This document shows, piece after piece, positions 15,971-25,557 of a DNA stretch of 32,558 nucleotides. The stretch covers positions 1 through 32,558 of the forward strand of contig JBKQNY010000063.1 in assembly GCA_052145775.1 (NCBI GenBank). The letters run 5' to 3'. Within the stretch, counting starts at the first letter, position 1, and each line of letters opens with the position of its first letter. Under the pieces are notes generated by a model. It did no database searches. It was not told where the DNA came from and saw only the letters and a program-made list of their open reading frames with translations. The position numbers and the translations under genes are program-made. This DNA is from CAVYPR01 sp052145775 (GTDB lineage Bacteria; Actinomycetota; Acidimicrobiia; Acidimicrobiales; RAAP-2).

Positions 15971-16456
15971 TCACTCGTCCCCGGCGACGAGGTACACGAG
16001 CTTGAACTTGCCGATCTGCACCTCGTCTCCCCCCGAGAGCACCTGCTCGTCGATCCGCTCCCTGTTCACGTACGTGCCGTTCAGGGAGCCGACGTCGCGG
16101 ATCACCACCTTGCCGTCCTCCTCGCGCCGGATCTCCGCGTGGCGTCGGGAGACCGTGATGTCGTCGAGGAAGATGTCGCTCTCGGGGTGGCGCCCGGCCT
16201 TGGTGACCGGTTGCTCCAGCAGGTACCGCGAGCCGATGTTCGGCCCGCGCTTGACGACCAGGGCCCCGGTGCCGTGAGGCACCTCGACCAGAGTGACGGC
16301 GTCGTCCTCATCACCGGCCTCCCCCTGGTCCGTCACCGGCTGCAGCGAGATGGTGGTCTCCGACGACTCGCCCGGCAGGGCGGCGCCACACGACGAGCAG
16401 AAATTGACCCCCGAGGGGTTCCGATGCCCGCAGTTGTGGCAGAACACGCCCATCAC
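15971..16456 (-). CDS. garA: FHA-domain protein, GarA/OdhI type with zinc ribbon
   Basis: GarA/OdhI bind and inhibit 2-oxoglutarate dehydrogenase and regulate glutamate enzymes until phosphorylated on the ETT motif by PknG. This 161-residue protein keeps the ETT motif (Glu33-Thr34-Thr35 in SSETTISL). It also keeps the FHA core: AGRHPESDIFLDD, TVSRRHAE, SLNGTYVNRE and DEVQIGKFKLVYL. Ahead of ETT it has a zinc ribbon with Cys6, Cys9, Cys20 and Cys23, absent from the mycobacterial and corynebacterial proteins as I recall them. The GTG start is followed directly by ATG; GGAGG ten bases upstream favours the GTG. It lies between gcvH and the ftsR-type gene, the mycobacterial order. Confidence 0.93.
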   Translation of the reverse strand: MMGVFCHNCGHRNPSGVNFCSSCGAALPGESSETTISLQPVTDQGEAGDEDDAVTLVEVPHGTGALVVKRGPNIGSRYLLEQPVTKAGRHPESDIFLDDITVSRRHAEIRREEDGKVVIRDVGSLNGTYVNRERIDEQVLSGGDEVQIGKFKLVYLVAGDE

Positions 16457-16522
16457 GGTAGTCGCTCCTCCGTGCCTGTTCTTCCGCCGAGCCGCGGCAC
16501 CCAGGCCGCCCTTGCCGCCCCG

Positions 16523-16903
16523 TCAACCGTCGATCAGCTCCCGGTACGCGGCGGCGTCGAGGAGCGCGTCGACCGCCTCGGCGTCGGCCACCTCGAGCTC
16601 GCAGATCCACCCCTCTCCGTAGGGGTCGGCGTTGAGCCGCTCGGGCGCGTCGGCCAGCGCCGAGTTGACGGCGGCCACCGTGCCGGCGACCGGCGCGTAG
16701 ATCTCGGAGACGGACTTGGTGGACTCCACCTCGCCGAGCGCGCCGCCGGCCTCGACGGTGTCCCCCAATGCCGGGAGGTCGACGTAGACGATGTCGCCGA
16801 GGGCGTCCTGGGCGTAGTCGGTGATGCCCACCCGCACCGTGACCCCGTCGCGGCGGGCCCACTCGTGGTCGCTCGAGTACCGCAGGTCGTCGGGCACGAT
16901 CAC
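16523..16903 (-). CDS. gcvH: Glycine cleavage system H protein
   Basis: GcvH carries the lipoyl arm between the P, T and L proteins. The 126-residue product starts IVPDDLRYSSDHEWA and has the lipoylated lysine in GEVESTKSVSEIYAP (Lys63 from this GTG). It ends in the usual YGEGWICELEVAD and a C-terminal helix. The frame is open 76 codons further out, but only this GTG fits: it is next to the conserved start and lies eight bases after TAGGGT. It is separated from gcvT and gcvP by about 12 kb, with garA, ftsR and the DUF151 gene directly downstream. Confidence 0.95.
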   Translation of the reverse strand: MIVPDDLRYSSDHEWARRDGVTVRVGITDYAQDALGDIVYVDLPALGDTVEAGGALGEVESTKSVSEIYAPVAGTVAAVNSALADAPERLNADPYGEGWICELEVADAEAVDALLDAAAYRELIDG

Positions 16904-16911
16904 GGGGAGGG

Positions 16912-16917
16912 ACCCTA
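16912..16917 (-). promoter_or_regulatory. Leaderless-type -10 box of gcvH
   Basis: TAGGGT on the minus strand is followed by eight bases and the GTG at 16903. It would drive the gcvH-garA-ftsR run. Confidence 0.45.
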
Positions 16918-17064
16918 CAAGAACCCGGCGGCCTGCGTCGGGGTCCCGCGGGCACTCCGTCGGGCGGCGCCGGCGGGCGGCGCTGACCTCGCAGACGGTG
17001 GTGCGCCGATGGCCCTCGGACCCCTCTTCCGCGGCCTGCGGCGCCGGGGGTGGCCGGAAGGCGG

Positions 17065-17070
17065 TATCGT
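17065..17070 (+). promoter_or_regulatory. Likely -10 box of the cold-shock gene
   Basis: TATCGT lies about 55 bases before the TTG start, leaving a leader of about 45-50 bases. Long leaders are usual for cold-shock genes. No good -35 is seen in the GC-rich sequence upstream. Confidence 0.3.
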
Positions 17071-17124
17071 ATCGGGGCGGCTTCGGAACGGTCCGGGGTC
17101 GTGGAACATGAGAGCGAGAAATCG

Positions 17125-17325
17125 TTGGCAACTGGGACTGTGAAATTTTTCAACTCCGAGAAGGGCTTCGGCTTCATCTCGCGTGAGCAGGGTGACGACG
17201 TGTTCGTCCACTACTCCAACATCCAGGGCTCCGGCTACCGGTCGCTGACCGAGGGTCAGCAGGTCGAGTTCGACGTGGCCCCGGGCCGCAAGGGAGAAGA
17301 GGCGCAGAACGTCCGGGTGATCTGA
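17125..17325 (+). CDS. Cold-shock protein (CspA family)
   Basis: This is a 66-residue single OB-fold RNA/DNA-binding protein. It has both ribonucleoprotein motifs, GTVKFFNSEKGFGFI (about residues 4-18) and DDVFVHYSNIQ (about 22-32), and a basic end ENVRVI-like (QNVRVI). A TTG start gives the family's normal N-terminus, Met-Ala-Thr-Gly-Thr-Val. The in-frame GTG at 17101 would add eight unusual residues, so TTG is preferred, though the ribosome-binding site is weak. It diverges from gcvH. Such proteins melt RNA structure at low temperature or act as general RNA chaperones. Confidence 0.93.
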   Translation: MATGTVKFFNSEKGFGFISREQGDDVFVHYSNIQGSGYRSLTEGQQVEFDVAPGRKGEEAQNVRVI

Positions 17326-17332
17326 GCACCCC

Positions 17333-17351
17333 CCCGGCGCATGGCGCCGGG
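17333..17351. terminator. GC hairpin after the cold-shock gene
   Basis: CCCGGCGC and GCGCCGGG are perfect 8-base arms around ATG, eight bases after the stop. There is no T-run, as is common in high-GC actinobacteria. It lies between two convergent genes and could end transcription from either side. Confidence 0.55.
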
Positions 17352-17478
17352 TACCGCAGTCCCACCGGCCCCACGGGGTCCGAATCCCCGAGACCGATCG
17401 CGGTGCGGTCGGATCGCGCTCGGACACGCCCCGACGGCCGCTCCACGCGCGCCCGTCCGCATCCGATGGGCCGGTGGG

Positions 17479-19158
<1,680 letters not shown>

Positions 19159-19475
19159 GCCTCCAGTGTGGCCCGCCCCCGGCGCTCGGCACCAACGGCG
19201 CAGGTGGCTCCCGGCGACCCTGTGCCGCCGAGCCCGTGCCGGCGACCGGGCGCGGGCCGATGGGCCCGGGGCCGTATGGCCGGGCCCCCGGGGTCTGAGG
19301 CAAATTGTCCTTCGGCCAGGGCGATCAGCTCTCGGCGACCAGGGGATCTGCCGGGCGGGGTCGGGACTTTCGACTCTTTACGGGTAAACCGCGACTAATG
19401 AGGATATGTTGCAAGCGTGTGACAGCACCGGCTGCCGCCGAGAACGCCTTCGGGCGAGGGAAGTGAGGAAAGCCA
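19159..19475. other. Divergent spacer between ettA and the sugar operon
   Basis: This 317-base stretch holds no gene I can support. A hairpin with perfect 8-base arms GGGCCCGG (19262-19269) and CCGGGCCC (19280-19287) lies in its first half. Nearer the sugar operon is the palindrome TTTACGGGTAAA (19377-19388, arms TTTAC/GTAAA), then TATGTT (19405-19410), a possible -10. A GTGAGGAAAG ribosome-binding site lies before the ATG at 19476. The palindrome resembles LacI-family operators in style, but no regulator gene is in the window. Confidence 0.4.
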
Positions 19476-20660
19476 ATGAAGCGACATCCCTTGTATCCGG
19501 CTGCGGCCGTGCTGGCCGCCATGGCCACGCTGGCGGCGATGGCCCTGCCCTCGTCCGCGGGGGCGGCCACCAAGGTGACAATCAAGATCAAGGCCACCTC
19601 CTTCAACAACTCCTACGCGGCGATGAAGGCGCTGAAGCCCTTGGTGAGCAAGGGTCACGGCAAGGTGGCGGCGCTCCTGCCCGACACCACCACCTCGACC
19701 CGCTACGTGGAGTTCGACGCGCCGGACCTGGCCCAGGCCTTCAAGACCGCCGGCCTCTCGACCTCGCAGTACGAGATCCAAAACGCCCAGGGCAGCGACG
19801 CCACCCAGCTGACCGACGCCCAGACCGACATCACCAACGGCGCCTCGGTGCTCCTGGTCGACCCGCTCGACTCGGGCGTGGGCGCCCAGATCGAGAGCTA
19901 CGCCAAGTCGCACGGGGTGGGCGTCATCGACTACGACCGCCTCACCTTGGGCGGCAGCCGGACCTACTACGTGAGCTTCACAAACGTCCGCGTCGGCACG
20001 CTGCTCGGCAAGGGACTGGTGAGCTGCGAGGCGGCGTGGCACGTGTCGTCCCCCAAGGTCGTGGTCATGCACGGCGCGGTGACCGACAACAACGCCACGC
20101 TTTTCGCCCAGGGCTATAACGCGGTCATGAAGCCCTATTTCTCCTCGGGCAAGTGGACCGATGTGACAAACCCGGCCGGCACCTGGACACCGCCCCAGGC
20201 CCTGACCGAGTTCCAGGCGGCGTACACCGCCCACCCGACAATCAACTCGGCGCTCGTCCCCAACGACGAGAACGCCACACCGATCATCACCTACCTCCGC
20301 AGCAAGTCGATCGCCCCCAAGACCTTCCCGACCACCGGTCAGGACGCAACCTTGACGGGGTTGCAGAACGTGCTGTCGGGCTATCAGTGCGGGACCGTCT
20401 ACAAGCCGATCTACCTGGAGGCACAGGCGGCGGCGGCGTTGGCCATGTTCATGCGGGCCGGTGTCACGCCTCCCTCCTCGCTGGTGAATGGCAAGACCAC
20501 GGACTCCCAGGAGGGCGTCTCGGTGCCCTCGGTCCTGCTGACCCCCACGTGGGTGACGACCAAGAACATGGACGCCACGGTCATCAAGGACAACTTCGTG
20601 CCGATCTACTCCCTGTGCGCCGGCTCTTACGCGGCCGCCTGCCAAGCAGCTGGGATCTAG
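19476..20660 (+). CDS. Sugar ABC transporter substrate-binding protein (xylose type)
   Basis: This 394-residue exported protein has a signal peptide of about 30 residues (MKRHPLYP, hydrophobic core AVLAAMATLAAMALP, cleavage after SSAGA). No lipobox Cys is present at the cleavage site, so it is probably soluble or held by the permease. The mature protein is a periplasmic-binding fold of the XylF class: VLLVDPLDSGVGAQIES, VIDYDRLTLGG, NDENATPIITYL, TTGQDATLTGLQNVLSGYQ and TVYKPIYLEAQ. The ligand is most likely xylose or another pentose. The AGGAAAG site precedes the ATG by seven bases. It heads the operon and is followed by a strong hairpin. Confidence 0.88.
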   Translation: MKRHPLYPAAAVLAAMATLAAMALPSSAGAATKVTIKIKATSFNNSYAAMKALKPLVSKGHGKVAALLPDTTTSTRYVEFDAPDLAQAFKTAGLSTSQYEIQNAQGSDATQLTDAQTDITNGASVLLVDPLDSGVGAQIESYAKSHGVGVIDYDRLTLGGSRTYYVSFTNVRVGTLLGKGLVSCEAAWHVSSPKVVVMHGAVTDNNATLFAQGYNAVMKPYFSSGKWTDVTNPAGTWTPPQALTEFQAAYTAHPTINSALVPNDENATPIITYLRSKSIAPKTFPTTGQDATLTGLQNVLSGYQCGTVYKPIYLEAQAAAALAMFMRAGVTPPSSLVNGKTTDSQEGVSVPSVLLTPTWVTTKNMDATVIKDNFVPIYSLCAGSYAAACQAAGI

Positions 20661-20701
20661 GTCCGACCGCACGAGCGTGGCTACGCTCGATGGCGTGACC
20701 G

Positions 20702-20744
20702 ATGCCACCGCCCCCGCCGTTTCCCGCGGCGGGGGCGGTGGCAT
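20702..20744 (+). terminator. Perfect 18-base-pair hairpin after the binding-protein gene
   Basis: The arms 20702-20719 and 20727-20744 are perfectly complementary over 18 bases with a seven-base loop (TTTCCCG). The stem is almost all G-C. It lies 41 bases after the stop, with no T-run. In sugar ABC operons such an element usually stops most transcripts and protects the 3' end of the binding-protein message, so that protein is made in excess over the ATPase and permease. Confidence 0.7.
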
Positions 20745-20779
20745 GCGGCCGACCGTTCCCTTCGCGCCGGAGGGGCCGG

Positions 20780-21634
20780 GTGCCGGCTGATCCCCCGGGC
20801 ACAGCGGCCGTCGCCATGCCGGAGCCGGCGGCCAAGACAGACGCCCCCCCGCTGGTCTCCCTCCAGGGGGTCTCCAAGCACTTCGGTCCCGTCCAGGCGC
20901 TCACCAAGGTCGACCTCGACGTGCCGGCCGGCCAGGTCACCGCGCTCTGCGGCGACAACGGGGCCGGCAAGTCGGTCCTCATCAAGACGATCTCGGGGCT
21001 CTGGGAGCCCGATGGGGGGCGGATACTCTGGGAGGGGCGGCCCCTCCACCTGCACGGGCCCAAGGACGCCGAGAATCTCGGCATCACGACGATCTACCAG
21101 GACCTCGCCCTCTGCGACAACCTCGACGTGGTCCAGAACATGTTTCTCGGCCACGAACTGCTCCGCCGTGGCCTCCTGGACGAGGGGAAGATGGAGCTCG
21201 CCGCGCTGCAGACCTTGAAAGAACTCTCGGTCACCACCGTGCGCTCAGTCCGCCAGCCGGTGGCCTCGCTCTCGGGCGGGCAGCGCCAGTCGGTGGCCGT
21301 GGCCAAGGCGGTCATGTCCAAGGCCAAGCTCGTCATCATGGACGAGCCCACCGCCGCCCTCGGGGTCTCCCAGACCCAGCTCGTGCTCGACCTGATCACC
21401 CGGCTGTCCGGTCAGGGTGTCGGCGTGATCGTCATCTCGCACAACCTGAACGACGTCTTCGCCGTGGCCGACCGGATCGCCGTGCTCCACCTCGGCCGCA
21501 TGGTCACCGCCGGCCCGGCGCACGAGTTCGATCGGCCGAGCGTGGTGGACTACATGACCACCGGACGGTCCGAGCGCAGCGGCACCAACGGCGACCAACC
21601 GCCCGACGGAGCGGAACAAGGGGCAGGATCGTGA
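20780..21634 (+). CDS. Sugar ABC transporter ATP-binding protein (single domain)
   Basis: The GTG at 20780 follows GGAGG by six bases; an in-frame ATG at 20816 lacks a ribosome-binding site but lies closer to the conserved region. From the GTG the protein has 284 residues. It has Walker A GDNGAGKS, Q-loop TIYQDLALCDNLDVVQNMF, signature LSGGQRQSVAVAKAV, Walker B LVIMDEPTAALG and VISHNLNDVF. These are the features of the XylG/RbsA class, but it holds one nucleotide-binding domain where XylG and RbsA have two. The single-domain form would act as a dimer. Its stop overlaps the permease start (GTGA). Confidence 0.9.
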   Translation: MPADPPGTAAVAMPEPAAKTDAPPLVSLQGVSKHFGPVQALTKVDLDVPAGQVTALCGDNGAGKSVLIKTISGLWEPDGGRILWEGRPLHLHGPKDAENLGITTIYQDLALCDNLDVVQNMFLGHELLRRGLLDEGKMELAALQTLKELSVTTVRSVRQPVASLSGGQRQSVAVAKAVMSKAKLVIMDEPTAALGVSQTQLVLDLITRLSGQGVGVIVISHNLNDVFAVADRIAVLHLGRMVTAGPAHEFDRPSVVDYMTTGRSERSGTNGDQPPDGAEQGAGS

Positions 21635-23025
21635 GCCCCCCGGCCGGTGACGCCCCCACCGACGGTCCGACAACGGGCCAGCCCAACCCCCGCATGTGGG
21701 CGGATGCCCCCGCTCCTACCTCCCCCGTCGCCCCCCGCTACGCCGTGGGCGGGACCGACGGCGAGCTGCTCGTGGCGGGGGCCACAGACGTCCCCCCCGA
21801 ACTGGTCGGCTCGTTCCGCGAGTACCTCACGGCCTGGGGCCGCCGGGTGCGAGGCGGGGACAGCGGGGCCCTACCCATCATCGCCGGCCTCATCCTGATC
21901 GTGGTGATCTTCCAGGTCCAGCAGTCGAAGTTCCTCTCGGCCGGGAATCTCGTCAACCTCCTGGTGCAGGCGGCAGTCTTTGTGCTGCTGGGGCTGGCCG
22001 AGACCTTCGCCCTCCTACTCAGCGAGATCGACCTGTCCATCGGCTACGTGGCCGCCGTGGGCGCCTTCATCGTGGCCGAGCTCATGGCCGCCCCCTACTA
22101 CTGGCCGTGGTGGGGTGCGGTGGCCATCGGCCTCATGGTGACGGCGGCCATCGGCGTCCTCCAGGGCACCCTCATCACCCGCCTTCGGCTGCCCGCCTTC
22201 GTGGTCACCCTGGCCGGCCTCCTCGGCTGGCAGGGGGTCATGATCTTCCTGGCCGACATCGACAAGACGGCGGTGGGCGGGGTGATCTCCATCCCCCCCA
22301 CCAACGTCGTCTACGAATTGGTCAATGCCAACATGAGCACGGCGGTGAGCTGGATCGCCCTGATCGCGGTGCTGGTGCTGTACTCCGTCTACACCCTGAC
22401 CCGCGCCGCCCGGCGCCGCCACAGCGGGCTCAGCGCCCCTCCCCTCACGGTCACCATCGCCCTGATCGCCGTCGTGGCCGTGGCCGGGGTCCTCTTGGTC
22501 TGGGTGTGCAACGTCAACCGGGGCGTCCTGGTGCCCCTGCGGGGTGTCCCCTGGGTGGTGCCCTTCATCTTGGTGATCCTGGTGGCCTGGACCGTCCTCC
22601 TCGGACGGACCCGGCTGGGCCGCTACATCTACGCCATCGGGGCCAACCCCGAGGCCGCCCGGCGAGCCGGCGTCAACGTGCCGCTGATCCGCACCGCGGC
22701 CTTCGCCCTGTGCAGCTTCACGGCGGGTCTGGCCGGCCTCGTCTACGAGTCCCGGCTCGGGTCGATGGCCACCGACATCGACGGGGGCACCCTGGTCCTC
22801 TACGCGGTGGCCGCCGCCGTGATCGGCGGCACGAGCCTGTTCGGCGGCAAGGGCAAGGCGGTCCACGCGCTGTTGGGCGGCCTCGTGATCGCCGCGGTCT
22901 ACAACGGCCTCGGCCTGCTCGGGGTGAGCGCGGCCGGCCAGGACATCGCCACGGCCCTGGTGCTGCTCGGCGCGGTCACCGTCGACTCCCTGGTCCGCCG
23001 GCGGGGCACCCGCGGGGCCAGCTGA
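21631..23025 (+). CDS. Sugar ABC transporter permease (xylose type)
   Basis: This 464-residue membrane protein of the XylH/RbsC class begins with about 75 polar, Pro/Gly-rich residues. Around ten transmembrane segments follow, starting at LPIIAGLILIVVIFQVQ. It has the characteristic LLSEIDLSIGYVAAVGAF segment after the second helix. The conserved cytoplasmic loop RYIYAIGANPEAARRAGVNV and GGTSLFGGKG are also there, for coupling to the ATPase. The GTG start overlaps the ATPase stop by four bases. The long N-terminal tail is unusual and may be partly untranslated if a later start is used, but no better one with a ribosome-binding site is evident. It converges with ygfZ. Confidence 0.9.
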   Translation: MSPPAGDAPTDGPTTGQPNPRMWADAPAPTSPVAPRYAVGGTDGELLVAGATDVPPELVGSFREYLTAWGRRVRGGDSGALPIIAGLILIVVIFQVQQSKFLSAGNLVNLLVQAAVFVLLGLAETFALLLSEIDLSIGYVAAVGAFIVAELMAAPYYWPWWGAVAIGLMVTAAIGVLQGTLITRLRLPAFVVTLAGLLGWQGVMIFLADIDKTAVGGVISIPPTNVVYELVNANMSTAVSWIALIAVLVLYSVYTLTRAARRRHSGLSAPPLTVTIALIAVVAVAGVLLVWVCNVNRGVLVPLRGVPWVVPFILVILVAWTVLLGRTRLGRYIYAIGANPEAARRAGVNVPLIRTAAFALCSFTAGLAGLVYESRLGSMATDIDGGTLVLYAVAAAVIGGTSLFGGKGKAVHALLGGLVIAAVYNGLGLLGVSAAGQDIATALVLLGAVTVDSLVRRRGTRGAS

Positions 23026-23041
23026 GCCCGGCGGCGGCGCC

Positions 23042-24016
23042 TCAGACGACCAGCGGTAGCGGCCGGGCCTCAGCCTCGAGTGCCGGCGCCTCACCGAACG
23101 GCCCCGCGCCGGGCAGAACTGCCCCGGTCACCACGCGCACCGGCCCGGGGACCAGGACCGAGCGGTGGAGGTACGCGAGGCCGGCCGGCGCGCTCAGCCC
23201 CGGGCACCAGGCCGACGAGGTCACCCGCCCCACCTCCCGGCCGTCCACCGCGACCAGCGCCGCCCCGTCCAGACCTCCCGGGCTGGCGGACTCCGGTCCG
23301 GTGAGGACCACCCCGCACAGGCGGCGCGCCACCTTGTTTCCCCGGGCGTCAAGCCGGGCGATGAGCTCCTGGCCGGTGTAGCACCCCTTCGTGAAGGAGA
23401 CCGTGCGGCCGACCAACCCGGCCTCGGGGGCGATGGTCCGCTCATCGAGCTCGCGGCCCATGGCCGGGATCCCCGCCTCCACCCGCAGGGCCTCCCAGGC
23501 CGCCGCCCCGCACCAGCGGGTCTCGGCGGGTGCCGCGGTGTCGGCCACCGGCCCGAGGAGGTCCACGCCGGTCACCCCGTTCCAGTCGAACACCACGACC
23601 CACGCCCCGTCCACCTCGTGCAGGCGTGGAACGAGCGGACCGCGCAGCGCCACACAGCCCCACTCGTCGGCGGGGACCTCTTCGATCTCCACCTTGGCGC
23701 GCAGGCGGAACCGGGCCAGTCGTGCGGCGACCGCCGCCCGGTAGCCGTGGTCGGTGTCGAGCACGAAGCGGTCCCCGGCGGTGCGGACGACGCGGACCAG
23801 CGCCGTCAATTTGCCGTCGGGCTCCAAGAGGAGGGTGTCGGCCGTCTCCCCCACCCCGAGCGCGGCAACGTCCTGGCTGCACTGCCCCTGGAGGTAGTCG
23901 GCGGCGTCGGGGCCGGCCAGCGCCACGGCGTCGCGCTCGACCCGGCGGGCCGCCCAGCCCTGGCGCAGGGCGGCGTAGTCCTCGGCCAGCGCGCCGTCGG
24001 GCGCGGCCGGGCTCAC
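23042..24016 (-). CDS. ygfZ: Folate-binding YgfZ/CAF17-like protein
   Basis: YgfZ is a GcvT-fold protein that uses folate to support repair or assembly of certain iron-sulfur clusters. The 324-residue product has the diagnostic KGCYTGQE motif (within VSFTKGCYTGQELIARLDAR) and the N-terminal FLQGQ-like YLQGQCSQDV. Its GTG start overlaps the trpE stop by four bases (GTGA), which also fixes the start: the frame is open far upstream. It is the last gene of the his-trp run. It lacks the methylene-transfer features of the true gcvT at 3411-4490. Confidence 0.92.
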   Translation of the reverse strand: MSPAAPDGALAEDYAALRQGWAARRVERDAVALAGPDAADYLQGQCSQDVAALGVGETADTLLLEPDGKLTALVRVVRTAGDRFVLDTDHGYRAAVAARLARFRLRAKVEIEEVPADEWGCVALRGPLVPRLHEVDGAWVVVFDWNGVTGVDLLGPVADTAAPAETRWCGAAAWEALRVEAGIPAMGRELDERTIAPEAGLVGRTVSFTKGCYTGQELIARLDARGNKVARRLCGVVLTGPESASPGGLDGAALVAVDGREVGRVTSSAWCPGLSAPAGLAYLHRSVLVPGPVRVVTGAVLPGAGPFGEAPALEAEARPLPLVV

Positions 24017-25557
24017 GGCGCGGTCCCGGCCGCCATCTCCCGGGCGGCGGCCACCGCGGCGAGGAGGGCCGCCGCCTTGTGGCTGCACTCCTCGTCCTCG
24101 GTGCGCGGGTCGCTGTCGGCCACGATCCCCGCGCCCGCCTGGACCGAGGCCCGGCCGTCGGGGGCGACCACCAGGGTGCGGATGGCGATGGCCGTGTCGA
24201 GGTTGCCCGAGAAGTCGAGGTAGCCCACCACCCCGCCGTAGATGCCGCGCTTGGTCGGCTCGAGGTCGTCGATGATCTGCATGGCCCGCACCTTGGGCGC
24301 CCCCGAGAGGGTGCCGGCGGGCAGGGTGGCCCGCAGCACGTCGATGGGGCCGAGCCCCGGGCGCAGGCGGCCCGTCACCTGGGAGGTGAGGTGCATGATG
24401 TGGCTGTAGCGCTCCACGGTCATCAGCTCGTCGACCGTCTCGGTCCCGAACTGGACCACCCGCCCCACGTCGTTGCGGGCCAAGTCGACCAGCATGACGT
24501 GCTCGGCCAGCTCCTTGGGGTCCTCCACCAGCTCGCCGGCCAGCAGCCGGTCCTGCTCCTCGGTGGTGCCGCGCGGGCGAGAGCCGGCGATGGGCCTTGA
24601 GGTCACCAGGCCGTCGCGCAGGCGGACCATGGGCTCGGGGGACGACCCGACCACCGTCACCTCGTCGAGCCGGAGAAAGTAGAGGTAGGGGCTGGGGTTC
24701 AAGAGGCGCAGGGCGCGGTAGACGGAGAAGGGGTCGGTCCCGAGCTCCAGGTCGAACCTCTGGGAGAGGACCACCTGGAAGATGTCCCCGGCCACGATGT
24801 GCTCCTTGGCCGCGGCCACGGCGTCCATGTAGGCCTGCGAGTCCATGGTGCGGGTCCGCTCGGCCGGGGGCGTCTCGCGCCCGGGGGCCGGGATGGGTCC
24901 GCCCGGCGCGGACCGGTGGCAGTCGGCGGCCAGCTCGGCCACGCGTCGGCCGGCCGCGGCGTAGGCGGCCTCGGTCCCGGCGGGCGACCAGCTCGGGTCG
25001 ACCACCACGTTGTCGACCACCACCAGCCGCTGGCGCCAGTGGTCGAAGGCGGCCAGCTGGCCGATCACCATGAGGCCGGCGTCGGGGAACCCCAGGTCGT
25101 CGGGCGGGACGTCGGGGAGGTGCTCGATCTCGCGCACCACGTCGTAGCCGAGGTAGCCGACCACCCCGGCGTGGAGCGGCGGCAGCTCGGCCAGGGCCGG
25201 CGAGCGGCAGGCGGCCAGCAGCTCCTCCAGGGCGGCCAGGACGCCCCGGCCGCCGCCGGTGGGCACGGCCAGGCGGCCGGTGGACGACACCTGGCGGCCG
25301 CGGGCCACCACCGTGGCCAAAGGGGCGCGGCCCACGAACGAGTAGCGGCCCCAGCGCTCCCCTCCCTCGACCGACTCGAGGAGGAACCCCGGGCCCGAGC
25401 CCACGGCGTTGTGGAAGGCGGCCACCGGGGTGAGGGTGTCGGCCACCACCTCGGCCCACACCGGCACGACGGCGTGGTCGGCGGCCAGGTCGGCGAACTC
25501 CTTGGGTCCCGGTCGCAGCTCGAGCGCGGCCGGCGCCGGGGACCCGGGGCCGCTCAC
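24013..25557 (-). CDS. trpE: Anthranilate synthase component I
   Basis: TrpE makes anthranilate from chorismate with ammonia from TrpG and is the committed step to tryptophan. The 514-residue product has the feedback-binding LLESVEGGERWGRYSFVG near residue 57. The chorismate-binding core includes IAGSRPRGTTEEQDRLL, HVMLVDLARNDVGRV, LPAGTLSGAPKVRAMQII and RGIYGGVVGYLDFSGNLD. The GTG start overlaps the hisI stop by four bases (GTGA). No trpG or other trp gene is in the window. The link hisI-trpE is common in actinobacteria. Confidence 0.95.
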   Translation of the reverse strand: MSGPGSPAPAALELRPGPKEFADLAADHAVVPVWAEVVADTLTPVAAFHNAVGSGPGFLLESVEGGERWGRYSFVGRAPLATVVARGRQVSSTGRLAVPTGGGRGVLAALEELLAACRSPALAELPPLHAGVVGYLGYDVVREIEHLPDVPPDDLGFPDAGLMVIGQLAAFDHWRQRLVVVDNVVVDPSWSPAGTEAAYAAAGRRVAELAADCHRSAPGGPIPAPGRETPPAERTRTMDSQAYMDAVAAAKEHIVAGDIFQVVLSQRFDLELGTDPFSVYRALRLLNPSPYLYFLRLDEVTVVGSSPEPMVRLRDGLVTSRPIAGSRPRGTTEEQDRLLAGELVEDPKELAEHVMLVDLARNDVGRVVQFGTETVDELMTVERYSHIMHLTSQVTGRLRPGLGPIDVLRATLPAGTLSGAPKVRAMQIIDDLEPTKRGIYGGVVGYLDFSGNLDTAIAIRTLVVAPDGRASVQAGAGIVADSDPRTEDEECSHKAAALLAAVAAAREMAAGTAP

